Source: Verrucomicrobiota bacterium (GTDB lineage Bacteria; Verrucomicrobiota; Verrucomicrobiia; Opitutales; Opitutaceae). From it: a stretch of 16,867 nt of DNA. The DNA lies in contig JAEWKR010000058.1 in assembly GCA_023457715.1 (NCBI GenBank), positions 1-16,867 on the forward strand. The letters run 5' to 3'. A model generated the notes under the pieces. That model was not told the DNA's origin. It made no database searches and was given only the letters and a program-made list of their open reading frames with translations. The translations under genes were made by a program, and so were the position numbers. Positions within the stretch are counted from its first letter, which is position 1, and the number at the start of each line of letters is the position of its first letter. Below are positions 1-6,879 of this stretch, piece after piece.

Positions 1-200
1 GGATCCCGCATCCCGCATCCCGCATCCTGCATCCCGCATCCTGCATCTCGGATTCCCCTCCCGCATCCCGCATCCTGTTCCCCTCTCGCGCGTCCTTCTC
101 GCCCGTCCGGACCCTTTGAAACCTGAAATTTGAAATCTGAAATTCCCCGGCCGGATAGCATTGATCTCCCGCTCGGAACTCACGGAATAAACCCTCCCAC
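1..200. repeat. Heptamer (ATCCYGC) array and ATTTCAR-type array before the lipoprotein gene
   Basis: No gene is seen here. Positions 3-53 are seven head-to-tail heptamers of the form ATCCCGC, ATCCTGC or ATCTCGG, and two more lie at 65-78. Positions 115-144 carry the other heptamer family of this genome in reverse orientation (CTGAAAT, TTGAAAT units), followed by a GC palindrome CCGGCCGG at 147-154. The remaining bases up to the ATG at 201 hold no clear Shine-Dalgarno sequence. The same ATCCCGC family returns at the right-hand end of the window. The function is unknown. Confidence 0.8.
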
Positions 201-854
201 ATGATCGCCCGCTCTCCCATCCTGGCCTTGGTGGCCCTCCTGCTGTGCGCGACGGCCTGCCGCAAAGGCGACGTGCAATCCTATCGCATCCCGAAGGAGA
301 CCGATCCCGAGATGCCGGCGTTGGCTTCCGGCGATTCCAGCGCCGTCCCGGCGTCCAGCCCGGCGGGCAATGCGGCCGCTCCTGATATGGCGAGCACGCC
401 CGTCGCGACGGCTCACGGAGCGGACTTGACCTGGACCGCCCCCGCCGCCTGGAAGGCAAAGACGGGATCGACCATGCGCAAGGGCAGTTTCGCCATTCCG
501 GGTTCCGCCGGAGACGGCGACCTGGCGATCACCGCCTTTCCCGGCGACGTCGGGGGCGAACTCGCGAACGTCAACCGCTGGCGCGGCCAGCTAAACCTGC
601 CTCCGATCGGCGAAGCCGAACTCCCCTCCGCGGTCCGGCGCGTCGAATTCAACGGCCTCGCCTTTGGTCTGGTTGAACTCGTCGGCCCCGGCGACAAGCC
701 CCAACGCATGCTCGGCGCCTACGTTCCGTACCACGGAGCCACCTGGTTCTTCAAGCTGGTGGGTCCCGACGCCACCGTCGCGCAGGCGCGCGAGGACTTC
801 CTCGCCTTTGTGCAGACCGTGAAACCCGTCCCGCACGACCACAACCACCCATGA
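201..854 (+). CDS. Putative lipoprotein co-transcribed with CcsBA
   Basis: A 217-residue protein. The N-terminus is a lipoprotein signal: Arg4, a hydrophobic core at 7-16, then Ala17-Thr18-Ala19-Cys20 as lipobox. It is therefore probably anchored in a membrane facing the periplasm. Residues 35-75 are a Pro/Ala/Ser-rich linker. Residues about 75-207 look like a compact globular domain with the recognisable stretch GDVGGELANVNRWRGQL. The protein ends in a His-rich tail, HDHNHP, which could bind metal or haem (inference). I cannot name the family. Its TGA overlaps the ATG of the cytochrome c synthase gene in an ATGA quartet, so translational coupling and a role in haem delivery or cytochrome maturation are reasonable guesses. 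No Shine-Dalgarno sequence precedes the ATG. The start is chosen because it gives a complete lipoprotein signal. Confidence 0.85.
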   Translation: MIARSPILALVALLLCATACRKGDVQSYRIPKETDPEMPALASGDSSAVPASSPAGNAAAPDMASTPVATAHGADLTWTAPAAWKAKTGSTMRKGSFAIPGSAGDGDLAITAFPGDVGGELANVNRWRGQLNLPPIGEAELPSAVRRVEFNGLAFGLVELVGPGDKPQRMLGAYVPYHGATWFFKLVGPDATVAQAREDFLAFVQTVKPVPHDHNHP

Positions 855-3800
855 ACACCCTGGTTCGCGACTTTCGCGATTTCTTCGTCTCCCTGAAGCT
901 CACGGTGGTGCTCCTCGTCCTGGGGATGCTCCTGGTGTTTGTCGCCACGCTCGACCAGGTCAACCTGGGGATCTGGGCCGTGCAGGAGAAATATTTCCGC
1001 TCGCTGTTCGTGCTCTGGCGCGTCGGCGACATTCCCGTCCCCGTGTTTCCCGGCGGTTACACGATCGGTGGCATGCTCCTGATCAACCTCGTCGCCGCGC
1101 ACCTCTACCGCTTCACCTTCGCCTGGCGGAAGCTCGGGCTGATCCTCACCCACCTCGGCATCATCCTGCTCCTGGTCGGCGAACTGCTGACCGGGCTGCT
1201 GCAGCAGGACTACAACATGCGCATCACCGAGGGCGAGACGCGCAACTACGCCGAGAGTTACCAGAACGTGGAACTGGCCGTCGCGGATATCACCGATGCC
1301 AAGTTCGACGAGGTGGTGGCCATCCCCCAAGGCTGGCTGGCCGAGGAGGCGACCGTGCAGCATCCGAAGCTGCCCTTCCGGATCATCACCCGGGCCTATT
1401 TCCCGAATGCCACCCTCATCATGCGGCAGAACCAGCCGGCCGCCCCCAACCGCCCCCAGGCCACCACCGGCATCGGGACACGGGTCGACGCGCTGCCCCA
1501 GCCGATCACGTACAAACAGGACGAGCGCAACACCCCCGCGGCGCTGGTCGAGCTTGTCGGCGCCCAGGGTTCGGTCGGCACCTGGCTGGTGTCGGTCCAG
1601 CTGCCCGCGCCCCAGCGGTTCGAGTATGAGGGCCGGCAGTACAAGATCGCGCTGCGCTTCGAACGCACTTACCGTCCGTTCTCCCTCACCCTGCTGAAAT
1701 TCAGCCACGATGTGTATCCGGGCACGGAGATACCAAAGAACTTCTCCAGCCGCGTCCGCCTGCGGTCCGACGACGGCGCCGAGGACCGCGAAGTGCTGAT
1801 CTACATGAACAACCCGCTGCGGTACGCGGGGCTCACGTTCTACCAATCGGGCTATGACGGGGACAAAACGACGATCCTCCAGGTCGTCCGCAACCCCGGC
1901 TGGCTCCTCCCCTATGTGGCCTGCATCCTCGTGGCCCTTGGCCTGACGGTGCAGTTCTGCCATCACCTGATCGGCTTTGCCACCGGCCGCCGCGGCCGCC
2001 GCCGCGTGGCGCCGGCTTCAGCCGGTGCCCCGCCCTCCGCGCCGCCCCTTACGACGTACGAAAGGCTGCTGCCCCTCGCCGCGCTCGCGGTCTCGCTCTT
2101 CGTCGTCGGGCGGCCGCTGCTCCCGCGCGCGGAAACCACCGCGTTCGCGCTCGAGGAATTTGGCCGGCTGCCGGTCCTCGCGAACGGCCGGTTCAAGCCG
2201 ATGGACACCGTCGCGCGCAGTTCCCTGCTCCAGTTGCAGAACCGCCAGGAGGTCCGCGCGCCCAACGTTCGGGACCCGCTGGTGGCCGCCCCGACGGAAT
2301 GGCTGCTCGACGTCGCGTTCCGTCCGGAGAAGGCCGACGCCTACCCCACCTTCGTCGTCGACAACCCCGAGTTGCTGACCCTGATCGGCAAGACCGAGGA
2401 GTCGTTGAAGATTGAATACACCTCCACCGCGCGCCGGGTGCTGGCCGCCGTGGGCTTCATCCCGGGGCGTCACCGCCGGTTCTCCTACCGGGAGATTGAG
2501 CCGCACCTGGCCGCGATCGACGCGCAGGCGCGCCTGGCCAGCCAGGTGGAGTCCGCGCTGCGCAACCCCTTCCAGAAGGGCGTGCTGCAACTCTACAACA
2601 GTCTCATGCAGTATCAGCACCTCCGGCACATGTTCGTCCTGCCGGGCGCGGAAAACTTCCTCACCGACCTCATTCGCTTCCAGGACGAGGTCGTCGAGGG
2701 CGTGAAGGCCGTCCGGGCCCGCCAGGCGGGCGAGACTCACGACGAAGCGCTGGTGACACGCATGGTCGAACACGGCCAGAAGTTCAGCCTGATGGCCCAG
2801 GCGTCGACCTTCCTGGTGATCCCGCCCCTGCCGGGAGATCCGGATCCGACCCATTGGGAAACCACCGGCGCCGCGCTCCTCAACACCTTTGCCAGCGGTC
2901 AGGTAAACCCGGCCGCCCTCGCTTATGCCGGTCTGGGCCAGTCCTGGCGGCAACAGCAGCCGGAACGATTCAACCAGATCCTGAAGTTGTTCCGCGCCGA
3001 CCTCGAGAAGCGCTACCCGCCGCAGCTCGCAAAGTCCGACGTGGAGGTCCGGTTCAACCACGCGGAGCCCTTCTACAAATCGATGTCCCTCTACGGGTTC
3101 GCCTTCCTCGTGGCGATCGGGTCCTGGCTCGGCTGGCCCCGGGCACTTGGCGGGGCGGCCTTCTGGATGGTGGCCATCGCCTGGATTGCGACGACCCTCG
3201 GCATCGGCACCCGTATGTGGCTGGAGGGCCGGCCGCCGGTCACCAATCTCTACTCCTCCGCGCTCTTCGTCGGCTGGGGCTCGGTCGCCTTGTGCCTCGT
3301 GCTGGAACGCGTGTTTCGGAACGGCATCGGCAGTGCCGCGGGGGCCTTGATCGGCTTCGCGACCCTGATCATCGCGCATGGACTTTCACTCAGCGGCGAC
3401 ACGCTCGAGATGATGCGGGCCGTCCTCGACTCGAACTTCTGGCTGGCGACGCACGTGGTCGTGGTGACGCTCGGCTATTCCGCCACCTTCCTCGCCGGTT
3501 TCCTGGCCCTGATCTACGTGGCGCGCGGCGTCTTCACCCGCTCGCTCGACCAGGGCACCGCCGACTCGCTCTCGCGCATGGTCTACGGGATCGTGTGCTT
3601 CGCGACCTTGTTCAGCTTCGCCGGCACCGTGCTCGGCGGCATTTGGGCTGACCAGTCGTGGGGTCGCTTCTGGGGCTGGGATCCCAAGGAGAACGGCGCC
3701 CTGATCATCGTGGTCTGGAACGCCGTCATCCTTCACGCCCGCTGGGGCGGACTGGTCCGGCAGCGGGGATTGATGGCCCTCGCCATCTTCGGCAACATCG

Positions 3801-3997
3801 TGACGGGCTGGAGCTGGTTCGGCACCAACATGCTGGGCGTCGGCCTCCACAGCTACGGCTTCACGGACGCCGCCTTCTGGGTGCTGCTGTCCTTCGCGGC
3901 GTCGCAGCTCGCCTTCATCGCGGTAGCCGGGCTCCCGCTGGAACGCTGGCGCAGCTTCCGCACCGTCAGGATTCCAACCACGCCCGCAACCGTGTGA
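851..3997 (+). CDS. ccsBA: Fused ResB-CcsA (CcsBA) cytochrome c haem lyase/haem exporter
   Basis: A 1048-residue inner-membrane protein of the System II cytochrome c pathway, which carries haem outward and attaches it to CXXCH apocytochromes. Residues about 1-385 are ResB/CcsB-like, with membrane segments near 15-35, 72-90, 96-117 and 355-380. Residues about 400-730 are a long insert with the motif NGRFKPMDT (445-453). Residues about 755-1040 are CcsA-like. The WWD haem-binding motif is visible as Trp937, Trp941, Trp943, Asp944 and Glu947. Likely haem-ligand histidines are His868 and His1000 (external) and His962 (membrane); their spacing, 94 and 38, resembles the 97 and 39 I recall for the Helicobacter hepaticus enzyme. 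His84 or His101 would be the membrane His of the ResB half. Full-length fusions are usually around 900-1100 residues, so this one appears complete. The linker at 386-394 is encoded by a REP-like palindrome. The ATG overlaps the preceding TGA. Confidence 0.95.
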   Translation: MNTLVRDFRDFFVSLKLTVVLLVLGMLLVFVATLDQVNLGIWAVQEKYFRSLFVLWRVGDIPVPVFPGGYTIGGMLLINLVAAHLYRFTFAWRKLGLILTHLGIILLLVGELLTGLLQQDYNMRITEGETRNYAESYQNVELAVADITDAKFDEVVAIPQGWLAEEATVQHPKLPFRIITRAYFPNATLIMRQNQPAAPNRPQATTGIGTRVDALPQPITYKQDERNTPAALVELVGAQGSVGTWLVSVQLPAPQRFEYEGRQYKIALRFERTYRPFSLTLLKFSHDVYPGTEIPKNFSSRVRLRSDDGAEDREVLIYMNNPLRYAGLTFYQSGYDGDKTTILQVVRNPGWLLPYVACILVALGLTVQFCHHLIGFATGRRGRRRVAPASAGAPPSAPPLTTYERLLPLAALAVSLFVVGRPLLPRAETTAFALEEFGRLPVLANGRFKPMDTVARSSLLQLQNRQEVRAPNVRDPLVAAPTEWLLDVAFRPEKADAYPTFVVDNPELLTLIGKTEESLKIEYTSTARRVLAAVGFIPGRHRRFSYREIEPHLAAIDAQARLASQVESALRNPFQKGVLQLYNSLMQYQHLRHMFVLPGAENFLTDLIRFQDEVVEGVKAVRARQAGETHDEALVTRMVEHGQKFSLMAQASTFLVIPPLPGDPDPTHWETTGAALLNTFASGQVNPAALAYAGLGQSWRQQQPERFNQILKLFRADLEKRYPPQLAKSDVEVRFNHAEPFYKSMSLYGFAFLVAIGSWLGWPRALGGAAFWMVAIAWIATTLGIGTRMWLEGRPPVTNLYSSALFVGWGSVALCLVLERVFRNGIGSAAGALIGFATLIIAHGLSLSGDTLEMMRAVLDSNFWLATHVVVVTLGYSATFLAGFLALIYVARGVFTRSLDQGTADSLSRMVYGIVCFATLFSFAGTVLGGIWADQSWGRFWGWDPKENGALIIVVWNAVILHARWGGLVRQRGLMALAIFGNIVTGWSWFGTNMLGVGLHSYGFTDAAFWVLLSFAASQLAFIAVAGLPLERWRSFRTVRIPTTPATV
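2006..2029 (+). repeat. REP-like palindrome inside the ccsBA coding sequence
   Basis: The 24-bp stretch begins GTGGCG and contains the palindrome CCGGCT-TC-AGCCGG (2012-2025). It closely matches the intergenic element at 11085-11110, which has CCGGCT-TT-AGCCGG. It is in frame and encodes Val386-Ala-Pro-Ala-Ser-Ala-Gly-Ala-Pro394, in a flexible Arg-rich to Pro-rich linker between the ResB membrane end and the next hydrophobic segment. That is a place where an insertion would be tolerated. Confidence 0.6.
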
Positions 3998-4017
3998 GGC
4001 CCGCTACGCGGCGGGCC
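3998..4017 (+). terminator. Hairpin directly after the ccsBA stop codon
   Basis: GGCCCGC (3998-4004) pairs perfectly with GCGGGCC (4011-4017) around a six-base loop, starting at the base after the TGA. A smaller alternative, CCGC-TAC-GCGG (4001-4011), fits the TNC-triloop pattern seen elsewhere. No uridine run follows; the AT-rich heptamer array begins about 10 bases downstream. It could end transcription or protect the 3' end, but a classical Rho-independent terminator is not shown. Confidence 0.4.
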
Positions 4018-4026
4018 CTACGCGGG

Positions 4027-4058
4027 AATTTCAGATCTCAAATTTCAGATTTCAGATC
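4027..4058. repeat. ATTTCAR heptamer array downstream of ccsBA
   Basis: Four imperfect heptamers (ATTTCAG, ATCTCAA, ATTTCAG, ATTTCAG) end in ATC. The array follows TACGCGGG, part of a GC hairpin, as at other loci in the window. It lies between the end of ccsBA and the convergent minus-strand gene. Confidence 0.8.
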
Positions 4059-4082
4059 TTCGGTTTGGGCGGTTTCGGGTAG

Positions 4083-4122
4083 GTAGCGCTCCAAACCACC
4101 GGGCTAAAGATCCGGTGCTTCC
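4083..4122. repeat. REP-like element bounded by GTAGCG and a GCTTCC end
   Basis: The element starts GTAGCG at 4083 and contains a hairpin CACCGG (4097-4102) / CCGGTG (4112-4117) with a nine-base loop. An outer stem GGTTTGG (4062-4068) / CCAAACC (4091-4097) is also possible. The core GGGCTAAAGATCC resembles the reverse complement of the GGCTTTAGCC core at 11085-11110. It sits in the convergent gap between ccsBA and the spermidine-synthase-like gene, so it may also act as a bidirectional terminator. Confidence 0.5.
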
Positions 4123-4152
4123 CACGCCTTTCAGCGTTTCAGCCTTTCACTT
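4123..4152. repeat. TTTCAGCN octamer repeat overlapping a stop codon
   Basis: TTTCAGCG, TTTCAGCC and TTTCACTT follow one another from about 4131. The reverse complement of the last unit supplies the TGA stop (4147-4149) of the minus-strand spermidine-synthase-like gene. A longer array of the same octamer is at 15359-15404. Confidence 0.6.
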
Positions 4153-5055
4153 CTCCTCCGTGTTCCCCGACTTCATCGCGTCGAGGAACTCCACCGGCGC
4201 GAAATCGTCGGTCAGCAGCTCGGCGGAGCGAAGGCCGGGGGGAAGCGGCGAGACCTCGTTCCGGATTTCCTCCAGATCCAGCCGCCCCGCATACACCGGT
4301 TTCTGGAGCACGGCGACCGCGGGCCAGGTCGCCGGGTCGGTGATGCGCGGGCTGGTGTACTTCACCGCACAGGCGATCACATTGCCGCGGGCCTTGGTCG
4401 CGAAAAGCACCACTTGCGGAAACACGCTCTGGATCGTCCGCAGGTCGGAGCGGAACAGCTCGCTCGTTGCATGCAGGTTGCTGACGAACACTCCCCGCTC
4501 GCTGAGGCGTCGCGCGCATTCCTGATAAAATTCCTGGGTCTTGAGGTGGGGCGGCACGTAGCCGCCGCGGAATGCGTCGAGGATGATCCAGTCCCAGGTC
4601 TCCCGGTTGCGCTTGATGAACATGCGTCCATCCATCGTCGTGACCGGAGTCCGGTCCGTGGGGATGAACGCCATCTTCTCCCGGCACAGTTCGACCACCT
4701 TTGGATCCAGTTCCACCGTGTGCAGCACCGCCTCGGGGAAGGCCGAGGCGAACAGCCGGTTGAAGCCCGCCCCGCCCAGGCCGACCATCAACACGCGTTT
4801 CGGCTCGGGATGCAGGAAGAGCGCGCCGTATAAGGAGCGCGTATACGGCACGACGAGCTTCAGGGGATCCGTCAGGTCCACCGCCGATTCCAAGGCTTCG
4901 CCCCGCCGGGAGCGCGCGCGCAACTCGACCACGTCGCCCACCCGCTCGACGGTCAGGCTGTTGTAGATCGTGTCGTGGTGCTCGATGTAATCCGCGCCGG
5001 AAAGCGATGACAGGAACGCGGCGCCAGCCAGGAGGGCGAGACAGGTACGGATCAC
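4147..5055 (-). CDS. Spermidine-synthase-like Rossmann (SAM-binding fold) protein with N-terminal hydrophobic segment
   Basis: A 302-residue protein with the spermidine synthase/methyltransferase fold. Visible features are a dinucleotide/SAM-type loop VGLGGAG, the acidic strand VELDP that would bind the adenosyl ribose, the DGRMF strand, ILDAF followed by GGYVPPHL, and a C-terminal LTDDFAPVEF. True spermidine synthases have an Asp-rich aminopropyl-transfer site around the LDAF position, which is not obvious here, so the substrate is unknown. The start is GTG at 5055, which forms a GTGA overlap with the upstream membrane gene. The frame stays open further upstream, but that part only shadows the membrane gene. 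Residues 1-21 (MIRTCLALLAGAAFLSSLSGA) look like a signal peptide or single membrane span, odd for a SAM-fold enzyme. It probably works with its membrane partner. Confidence 0.85.
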   Translation of the reverse strand: MIRTCLALLAGAAFLSSLSGADYIEHHDTIYNSLTVERVGDVVELRARSRRGEALESAVDLTDPLKLVVPYTRSLYGALFLHPEPKRVLMVGLGGAGFNRLFASAFPEAVLHTVELDPKVVELCREKMAFIPTDRTPVTTMDGRMFIKRNRETWDWIILDAFRGGYVPPHLKTQEFYQECARRLSERGVFVSNLHATSELFRSDLRTIQSVFPQVVLFATKARGNVIACAVKYTSPRITDPATWPAVAVLQKPVYAGRLDLEEIRNEVSPLPPGLRSAELLTDDFAPVEFLDAMKSGNTEEK

Positions 5056-5702
5056 GGGGAGCGACGAAGAAGGTTCAGGAGGACCGCGAGCCCGACCACC
5101 GCCACGCCCAGCCAGACGAGCAGCAGCGTGGAGACCCGGGCATTCGGGATGAGCACGAAAGCCGTCAGCATCACGCCGGCAATGTTCCCCAGGGTGCTGA
5201 TGCCGTAGATCAGCCCGGACGCCTTGCCGGGTGGCACCCCCTGGCTGGCGAGCAGCTGCACACTGAGCGGGCCAAAGCAGGACAACGCCGCGACCGGCAC
5301 GAAAAACAAGCCGACGCAGGACACCAGCAGCGCGGTGTTCGGGTTGAGCAGCGTTTCCTCGATCCACCCCAGCAGGCTGCGGCCAGCCAGCGCCGTGACC
5401 GCGAGCGACAGCACCGCGACGAACGCCGCAACCCTTTCCGCGCGATGCCGGGGACCGGCGGACAGATGACTGATCCACCCTCCCGTGATCGAACCCACGC
5501 TGAAGGCGGCAAGAAAGGTCGAGATCAACCACGCCCACACGATGATCGACGAGCCAAAGTGGGGATTCAGCAGGCGCGACGCCAGCAGCTGAAACCCCAT
5601 GCTCAGCACCCCGAGCGTCACGACGACAACGTAGAAGACTGATCGCACGGCCCGAAACGTGTGGGCCCGGAGCGCCGCTGTCACCAGCAAAGCCGCGAGC
5701 AT
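5052..5702 (-). CDS. Membrane protein, N-terminal half of a fused membrane/spermidine-synthase-like family
   Basis: A 216-residue protein with about six hydrophobic spans, near 22-44, 50-76, 90-108, 123-143, 157-180 and 189-210. The stretch LASRLLNPHFGSSIIVWAWL, followed by GSITGGW, matches the N-terminal membrane domain found fused to spermidine-synthase-like domains in many bacteria. Here the two halves are separate genes joined by a GTGA overlap. The C-terminus is basic (NLLRRSP), suggesting it lies in the cytoplasm. The ATG at 5702 is chosen because a purine-rich GGGAGG lies just upstream, itself part of the hexamer repeat shared with the divergent gene. The role is unknown; export or sensing of a small polyamine-like solute would be a guess. 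Confidence 0.8.
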   Translation of the reverse strand: MLAALLVTAALRAHTFRAVRSVFYVVVVTLGVLSMGFQLLASRLLNPHFGSSIIVWAWLISTFLAAFSVGSITGGWISHLSAGPRHRAERVAAFVAVLSLAVTALAGRSLLGWIEETLLNPNTALLVSCVGLFFVPVAALSCFGPLSVQLLASQGVPPGKASGLIYGISTLGNIAGVMLTAFVLIPNARVSTLLLVWLGVAVVGLAVLLNLLRRSP

Positions 5703-5749
5703 TTCGCCCTCCCTTTCCCTTTCACTTTCCCTTTCCCTTTCCCATTCCC
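5703..5749. repeat. CCCTTT hexamer tract between divergent genes
   Basis: The entire 47-bp gap is nearly pure pyrimidine on the plus strand: CCCTTT, CCCTTT, CACTTT, CCCTTT, CCCTTT, CCCATT, CCC, with a short lead-in. On the minus strand the same tract reads as GGGAAA units and gives the membrane gene its GGGAGG ribosome-binding sequence. On the plus strand it leaves the EamA gene with no Shine-Dalgarno sequence. Any promoters for both genes must lie within this tract or inside the opposing gene. Confidence 0.85.
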
Positions 5750-6646
5750 ATGTCCTGGATTGTCGCCAGTCTTCTCTCCGCTGCCTTCCTCGGGCTCTAT
5801 GACCTTTGCATCAAGCACTCGGTCCGGGACAACGCGGTCCTGCCGGTGCTGTTTTTCGCGAACCTGTGCAGCGCCACGGTCTGGCTGACCCTCATGGCGC
5901 TGTCCGCCGCCCGTCCCGAATGGATGAGCCCGGCGCTCGCCGTACCGTCCCTCGGTGTGACGCAGCATCTGCAGATCCTGCTCAAGTCCACCATCGTCGC
6001 CGCGTCCTGGATCTCGGCGTATTTCGCCGTGAAACATCTGCCCGTGTCGATCGCCGCACCGGTGCGCGCGACCGGGCCATTGTTCACCCTGGCCTTCGCG
6101 CTCGTCCTCCTGCGCGAGCGGCCGTCCGCGTGGGAATGGCTCGGGATCGCCGTGACGCTCGGCTCGTTCTTCGCCCTCTCCCTGGCCGGGCGCCGGGAGG
6201 GAATTCACTTCCACCGCGACAAGTGGATCGGCTGGCTGCTGCTCGGCACCGTGCTCAACGGACTCAGCGGCTTCTACGACAAGTACCTGCTCGGCCACGC
6301 CGGCTTCACCGCCTCCACGGTGCAGGCGTGGTTTTCGATCTATCTCGCGCTGCTGTTCTTCCCGTTTGTCCTCGGCTGGAAGCTGCGCTGGTGGCCGCGC
6401 AAGGTGTTCCACTGGCGGTGGACCATTGTCGGGATGTCCGCCACGCTGCTCATCGCCGACTTCATTTATTTCGACGCCCTGCGCAATCCTGATGCCCTGG
6501 TCTCGATCGTCTCGAGCCTCCGTCGCGGCAGCACCCTCATCGCCTTCGCCGGCGCCGTCTGGCTGTTCAAGGAACCCCACGGCCGGCAGAAGCTCCCCGC
6601 CGTGATCGGCATCATCCTCGGCATCGTCCTGACGATCGTGGGATGA
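5750..6646 (+). CDS. EamA/DMT-superfamily transporter
   Basis: A 298-residue, almost wholly hydrophobic protein with about ten membrane spans in two EamA-type halves. The first half ends with the family-typical pattern RATGPLFTLAFALVLLRERP, then WEWLGIAVTLGSF (about 103-142). The second ends SSLRRGSTLIAFAGAVWLFK, then IGIILGIVLTIVG at the C-terminus. Such proteins move small metabolites across the inner membrane; the substrate cannot be told from sequence. The length is typical and the protein looks intact. It is transcribed divergently from the membrane/spermidine-synthase-like pair, with 47 bp of hexamer repeat between the start codons. That allows, but does not prove, shared regulation. 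No Shine-Dalgarno sequence precedes the ATG. Confidence 0.9.
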   Translation: MSWIVASLLSAAFLGLYDLCIKHSVRDNAVLPVLFFANLCSATVWLTLMALSAARPEWMSPALAVPSLGVTQHLQILLKSTIVAASWISAYFAVKHLPVSIAAPVRATGPLFTLAFALVLLRERPSAWEWLGIAVTLGSFFALSLAGRREGIHFHRDKWIGWLLLGTVLNGLSGFYDKYLLGHAGFTASTVQAWFSIYLALLFFPFVLGWKLRWWPRKVFHWRWTIVGMSATLLIADFIYFDALRNPDALVSIVSSLRRGSTLIAFAGAVWLFKEPHGRQKLPAVIGIILGIVLTIVG

Positions 6647-6652
6647 GGGAGA

Positions 6653-6753
6653 ATTTCAGATTTCAGATTTCAGATCTCAAATTTCCAATTTCAAATTTTC
6701 AAGGCCTGCCTCGGCATCTGAAATTCGGAATCTGAAAGGTCCGGCTTGGCCGG
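6653..6753. repeat. Inverted ATTTCAR arrays with GC hairpins after the EamA gene
   Basis: A forward array (ATTTCAG and ATTTCAA units, decaying to ATTTCCA) runs 6653-6703. A reverse array (ATCTGAAAT, ATCTGAAAGG) follows at 6715-6738, so the two can pair. A small hairpin CCGGC-TTG-GCCGG lies at 6741-6753. The array begins seven bases after the EamA stop codon. The rest of the gap up to 6879 shows no gene and no convincing promoter. Confidence 0.75.
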
Positions 6754-6879
6754 GCGGTGTCATAAACCCCGTTGCAATCGGTCCACGTTGCGGCAGCGTT
6801 TTCGCCAACATCAACCCCTGGCCCGTCTCATGCCCTGCGCGTGGGCTCGCGGCCGCGATCCTCAACCCGAACTCTTCTC

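Noticed and set aside
161..191. TTGATC and AATAAA as a promoter for the lipoprotein gene
   Set aside because: Spacing is 19 bases, the -10 match is only four of six, and transcription would start almost on the ATG. Too weak to annotate without 5'-end data.
2018..3379. Long minus-strand open frame opposite ccsBA
   Set aside because: It is antisense to conserved CcsBA motifs and has no domain of its own.
6772..6879. N-terminal extension of glutamate dehydrogenase
   Set aside because: The extra 36 residues are Ser/Pro/Arg-rich with no family match; the start at 6880 gives the usual length.
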